Assembly (NCBI GenBank): GCA_000181795.3
Contig: CM012955.1
Location: forward strand, 3,148,774 to 3,212,773
DNA length: 64,000 nt
From: Trichinella spiralis
Taxonomy: Eukaryota; Nematoda; Enoplea; Trichinellida; Trichinellidae
Direction of reading: 5' to 3'
The notes below the pieces were generated by a model. That model was not told the origin of the DNA. It ran no database searches and was given only the letters and a program-made list of their open reading frames with translations. The position numbers and the translations under genes are program-made. How positions within the stretch are numbered: the stretch's first letter is position 1; each line of letters opens with the position of its first letter. This document shows positions 61,101 to 64,000 of the stretch, one piece after another.

Positions 61101-63188
61101 AGACAACAACAATAATTGTAAAATCATACAAGATCGCTTGATCCTTTTTGGCGGATGCGACTTATAATAATTCGCTAGGAAACCGTCGCTATCCGATTCC
61201 TCTTCCTAAAAATCTTATCAAATAAAAACAAAAAAAATTAAAAATTAAAACCAAAACACTGACACTGTCTGTTGAATCAAGATAGAAATTTAAGTCCTCA
61301 TCGCTGAGGTCTTCGTCCTCGCACGAATCTTCAACCAAGCCGTGTGACTTCAAATCTCTACAGTAGACTGTGAATGTTGAGCAAAAAAAAAACAAAAATT
61401 AACTGCTTACAAACGCGACATTGTTGACATTTCCGAAAATACATCTCCTTTACAAGTATGGCCATTTGCTTCCTTAACGTACATCTCCTCTTTGCACATT
61501 GGGCATCTATATCTTCTCTCCTGAAAAAAATATATTAAAAAAATTACCATTACAAAATTATTAAATTCAAAACATAATATATCAAAATGCTTTAAAGTAA
61601 ATATAGATAATTTAAAGTCAACTGATTTACGAACATTTGACTTTCGTTGTCAAAAAGTATTTAAATACAGTCATCCCTCAACATCGCGGATTTCAAAACC
61701 GCCAAAAAGATGAATCCTATTTTCAGACCCCAATGCGTATGTATGCTGTGGATGTTCAAGTTCAGTGCAAAGCTGTTTTTGACTGTGAGGTTCCACACCA
61801 TAACGGCAGTGGTAACAACTTAGCCAGACTGCGAGGTTAAATAATCGCTACTAATGCTAAGATGAAAAAGATTAAAACATTAGGGTGCACGAAAAGAGGG
61901 CGTTGCGAACGGGAGGTTGGCTTACGGCAGCACCGGTTCAACGATTCCAGACACTTGCTCCAGACTGGTCAACCGGTCCAGACATGTCTGGAAGTGCAGA
62001 ATAGCCGCTTTCATGCTAGCACAGTCGAACACTGCGTGAGAATAATGAAAAATTTGAGTTAACACGTAATGCATGAAGTAAATCGTATAGTCACAATGTT
62101 TTTTAAAAAAGATGCGCCGTACAGTCCCTCCACTGCTGGTTCAGCAAAACAGTAAATAAAAAGAGTAACATGTTTAGAATGTAAATGTAAATTTCATTTA
62201 TGTATGCCATACCCCCGCATCAGTGGCTGTTTCGTAAGCAGATGCACAAGAAACAGAAAAATAAAACTATAAGTTTACTTGCCAATATCAAGCAAAAATA
62301 GTGCTTACAAAAAACCCTCAAGTGCTCAATCCCTATTTATAGATTCTAGTGTGAATGTTTACTGTAGATTTTCAGGTTCACTTTATGGTGGTTTCCGCCT
62401 ATGAGGTGCCACACCATAACAATATATAAGCTGATTTAAAACAAATTATAAAACTTACGTCGCTCTCCAATGAACACATGCGTAGATGGTAACTCATTCC
62501 ATTAGCAGTCGTCAAGACGGTATCACATTTAGTTGATAAACATTTTATTGTTCCATCTATATGATGAACCTTCCGCAAAATCCCATTACTCACTTTTCTA
62601 TCCAGTCGACGCCACTCTTTCAACCGATCCTAAAAATAAACTGTTAAAATAAAATAAAATAAAATAACAAACATACTAACCTCATAACTGCGGTATCTGT
62701 CATACCATACTTTCAACTCAGCCTCACTGTACACCTTCGTCACTTTAGGTGTGCTGAAAAAACATAAATTTTTAATTAGAAGTAATCATGAAGCAGGAAA
62801 TTTGCGTTGAATTTAAAAGAAACAGATGTATTTTACAATGGAGGCCTAATTTACAAACAACTTTCCAATTCACTAGAACTAACAGCAAACTGTTCATTAA
62901 CTATCGAGATTGCGAATATTGAAAGAGATCGAAAACTACGATAAGAACAAATTGGTTAAACAAAACAAAATATAAACAAGAAAAGAGAAGATTTTAAAAC
63001 GTTCCTATTTCAAATGTCATCTGATTTTTCTACTGATGAAGTTTACCATTAAATCACTTCAAGAATAAAATAAATATGCAAACCCAGCAAGTTCTGCAGC
63101 TGAGAAGTTAACTAAAATGACTTTAGGGAAAATTTTACTTAAATATAAAAATATGTTCTTACCTTGGCTTTTTAAACGGGTAAGGCAT
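58145..63188 (-). CDS. GTF3C2: TFIIIC WD40 subunit GTF3C2 with N-terminal zinc fingers
   Basis: Twenty exons join in phase to 758 residues. GTF3C2 (TFIIIC110) is part of the complex that recognises Pol III promoters of tRNA genes. The WD40 part is clear: CVWCPSKTD, HQSILQLWAFD, CIWNLVHKYGMVRCLKWCPS, LLPRLGCFAASTSCGTVVIY, CVPHPECAPG, SLDWNVYDGHSRIAAG, MLSVWDLSELDG, FTGSDRTAYRRYSTHSDKVW, IAFSPHSVSIVSADNEG, FWVDINYNENMTNWLCAGGE, ending at the TAA at 58145. In front of it (residues about 1-140) lie a helical YSEAELKVWYDRYRSYED segment, a finger CLSTKCDTVL...GMSYHLRMC and a second CPMCKEEMYVKEANGHTC, then an acidic stretch (DSCEDEDLSDEDLNFYLD) and a basic KSHPPKRIKR. These fingers resemble the ZNF512 type. 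Intron 3 (61521-62458) is enlarged by a DNA-transposon-like insert. The first coding exon is only 26 nt (MPYPFKKP). Confidence 0.92.
61668..61850 (+). mobile_element. pogo/Tigger-like DNA transposon remnant (left end)
   Basis: After a TA dinucleotide the sequence reads CAGTCATCCCTCAACATCG then CGGATTTCAAAACCGCC, and somewhat later TTCAGACCCC and GGATGTTCAAGTTC. The CAGTCATCCCTC start next to TA, with a nearby CGCGGAT and a later GATG-TCAAGT, is the pattern I know from Tigger/pogo elements. It lies in an intron of 938 bp while most introns of this gene are 50-300 bp. A matching right end is weak: only a poor candidate near 62350-62364. A near-perfect 18-bp direct repeat (GAGGT[T/G]CCACACCATAAC at 61787 and 62403) may mark the extent. 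No transposase is seen. Confidence 0.4.
62646..62667. repeat. (AAAAT)n microsatellite in a GTF3C2 intron
   Basis: About four AAAAT units in the short intron between exons 2 and 3. Confidence 0.75.
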
Positions 63189-64000
63189 TACATTCAACCT
63201 GACAAAAACCACACCATATAACGATATACACAGCTACAGTCTACAGTAAGCAGTAGATGATTGCAAGTTGTATTGCAAATCTGACATCAAAATAGGGCAT
63301 GGAATATTTTATTTTTATTAAATCAAAACTTTTAAGAATTTAAAAATAAACTATAAAATAAACGTGTCGAGTTGTTAAAATTTTATCACTTTAGTAAATT
63401 CAAGTATTATAATCAAGAAACTGATTTTTGATATAACTTAAAATCAAAACGTAAAAGGAAATTTGCTTAAAAATAAAAGCATTGCACATTTTTAAATTGA
63501 TTACCAATTAGTCTTTGGAAAGCCAAGTTTTGTTTATAAAAAGTTTTGTTTTATAGAAAAAGATCTGAAGATTTTAATCATTCAGTCAGTTACATGTGAG
63601 CAATCCTTCAGTTTATAAGTCTCGAGCTACTTGCAGTGTCCTTACCGATCTATTGGTCTCAAGCGGAGCTTCATGAATGCAGCACAGTAATAGTAAAAAT
63701 TAGTCATTATCTGTGCAATTTAATTTGACAAGATAAATTGTATACTTGATAGATGTCTGGTACAAATCATGCTTTACGAAGTAATTGGTAAATAAAGCAA
63801 ATAACTCAGAATACGAGTAGCATGACATTCCGCGTGTAATAGTGATTTAAAAATTTAAATAACCGTTGTAAATAGCACATATTTAAATATTGCAATATTC
63901 CATTACGGTATTGCATATTTAAAATTTACTTTTCTGTTTAAAATGATAATTATATACTTTTCTGATTGAAAAAACATTTTCTTAAACAAATATTAAAAAA
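63189..64000. other. GTF3C2 upstream region, no gene seen
   Basis: AT-rich DNA 5' of the GTF3C2 start. No ORF of note and no RNA gene. Confidence 0.5.

Overview
The window is nuclear DNA from a metazoan, almost certainly a nematode. It is AT-rich, its genes have many introns of about 50-70 bp bounded by GT...AG, and it carries a classic nematode cuticle collagen (type II signal anchor, furin-like site, interrupted Gly-X-Y blocks, CPKYC...DGT tail). The set of genes, including a HEI10-type meiotic ligase that I do not recall from Caenorhabditis, would suit a clade outside Rhabditida, possibly Dorylaimia. That placement is inference only. I see no bacterial-style operons, rRNA, tRNA or CRISPR.

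Layout. 0.7-8.5 kb: two tandem minus-strand genes of the TBL1/TBL1XR1 family (LisH plus WD40, NCoR/SMRT-HDAC3 co-repressor), separated by a spacer holding a non-LTR-like fragment with a (TTTA)n tail. 10.3-12.1 kb: a septin on the minus strand. 15.6-19.8 kb: F-spondin on the plus strand (reeler, spondin, three TSRs, Kunitz, two TSRs). 20.0-27.1 kb: a compact minus-strand run of DPH5 (diphthamide), PIG-M (GPI anchor mannosyltransferase), gamma/delta-sarcoglycan and PDCD10/CCM3. 32.5-39.6 kb: a 1279-residue Ser-rich protein I do not recognise. 41.7-42.9 kb: the cuticle collagen. 44.0-48.5 kb: two divergently placed genes I do not recognise, a U1-like zinc finger protein and a 300-residue protein. 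50.5-55.6 kb: a Cys-loop ligand-gated channel subunit with an unusual pore. 55.9-57.2 kb: CCNB1IP1/HEI10. 58.1-63.2 kb: the TFIIIC WD40 subunit GTF3C2 with extra zinc fingers at its N-terminus and a pogo/Tigger-like remnant in one intron.

Exons were joined by hand from frame and GT/AG consensus. For F-spondin, PIG-M, sarcoglycan, collagen, the zinc finger gene, the channel, HEI10, GTF3C2 and both unrecognised plus-strand genes, the exon lengths sum to a multiple of three and every phase agrees, so those models are strong. The genes are mostly unrelated housekeeping, muscle, matrix and nuclear genes; there is no single pathway. The most notable items are the GTF3C2 architecture, the HEI10 ligase, the channel with arginine at pore position 2', the TBL1 tandem pair and the unrecognised genes.
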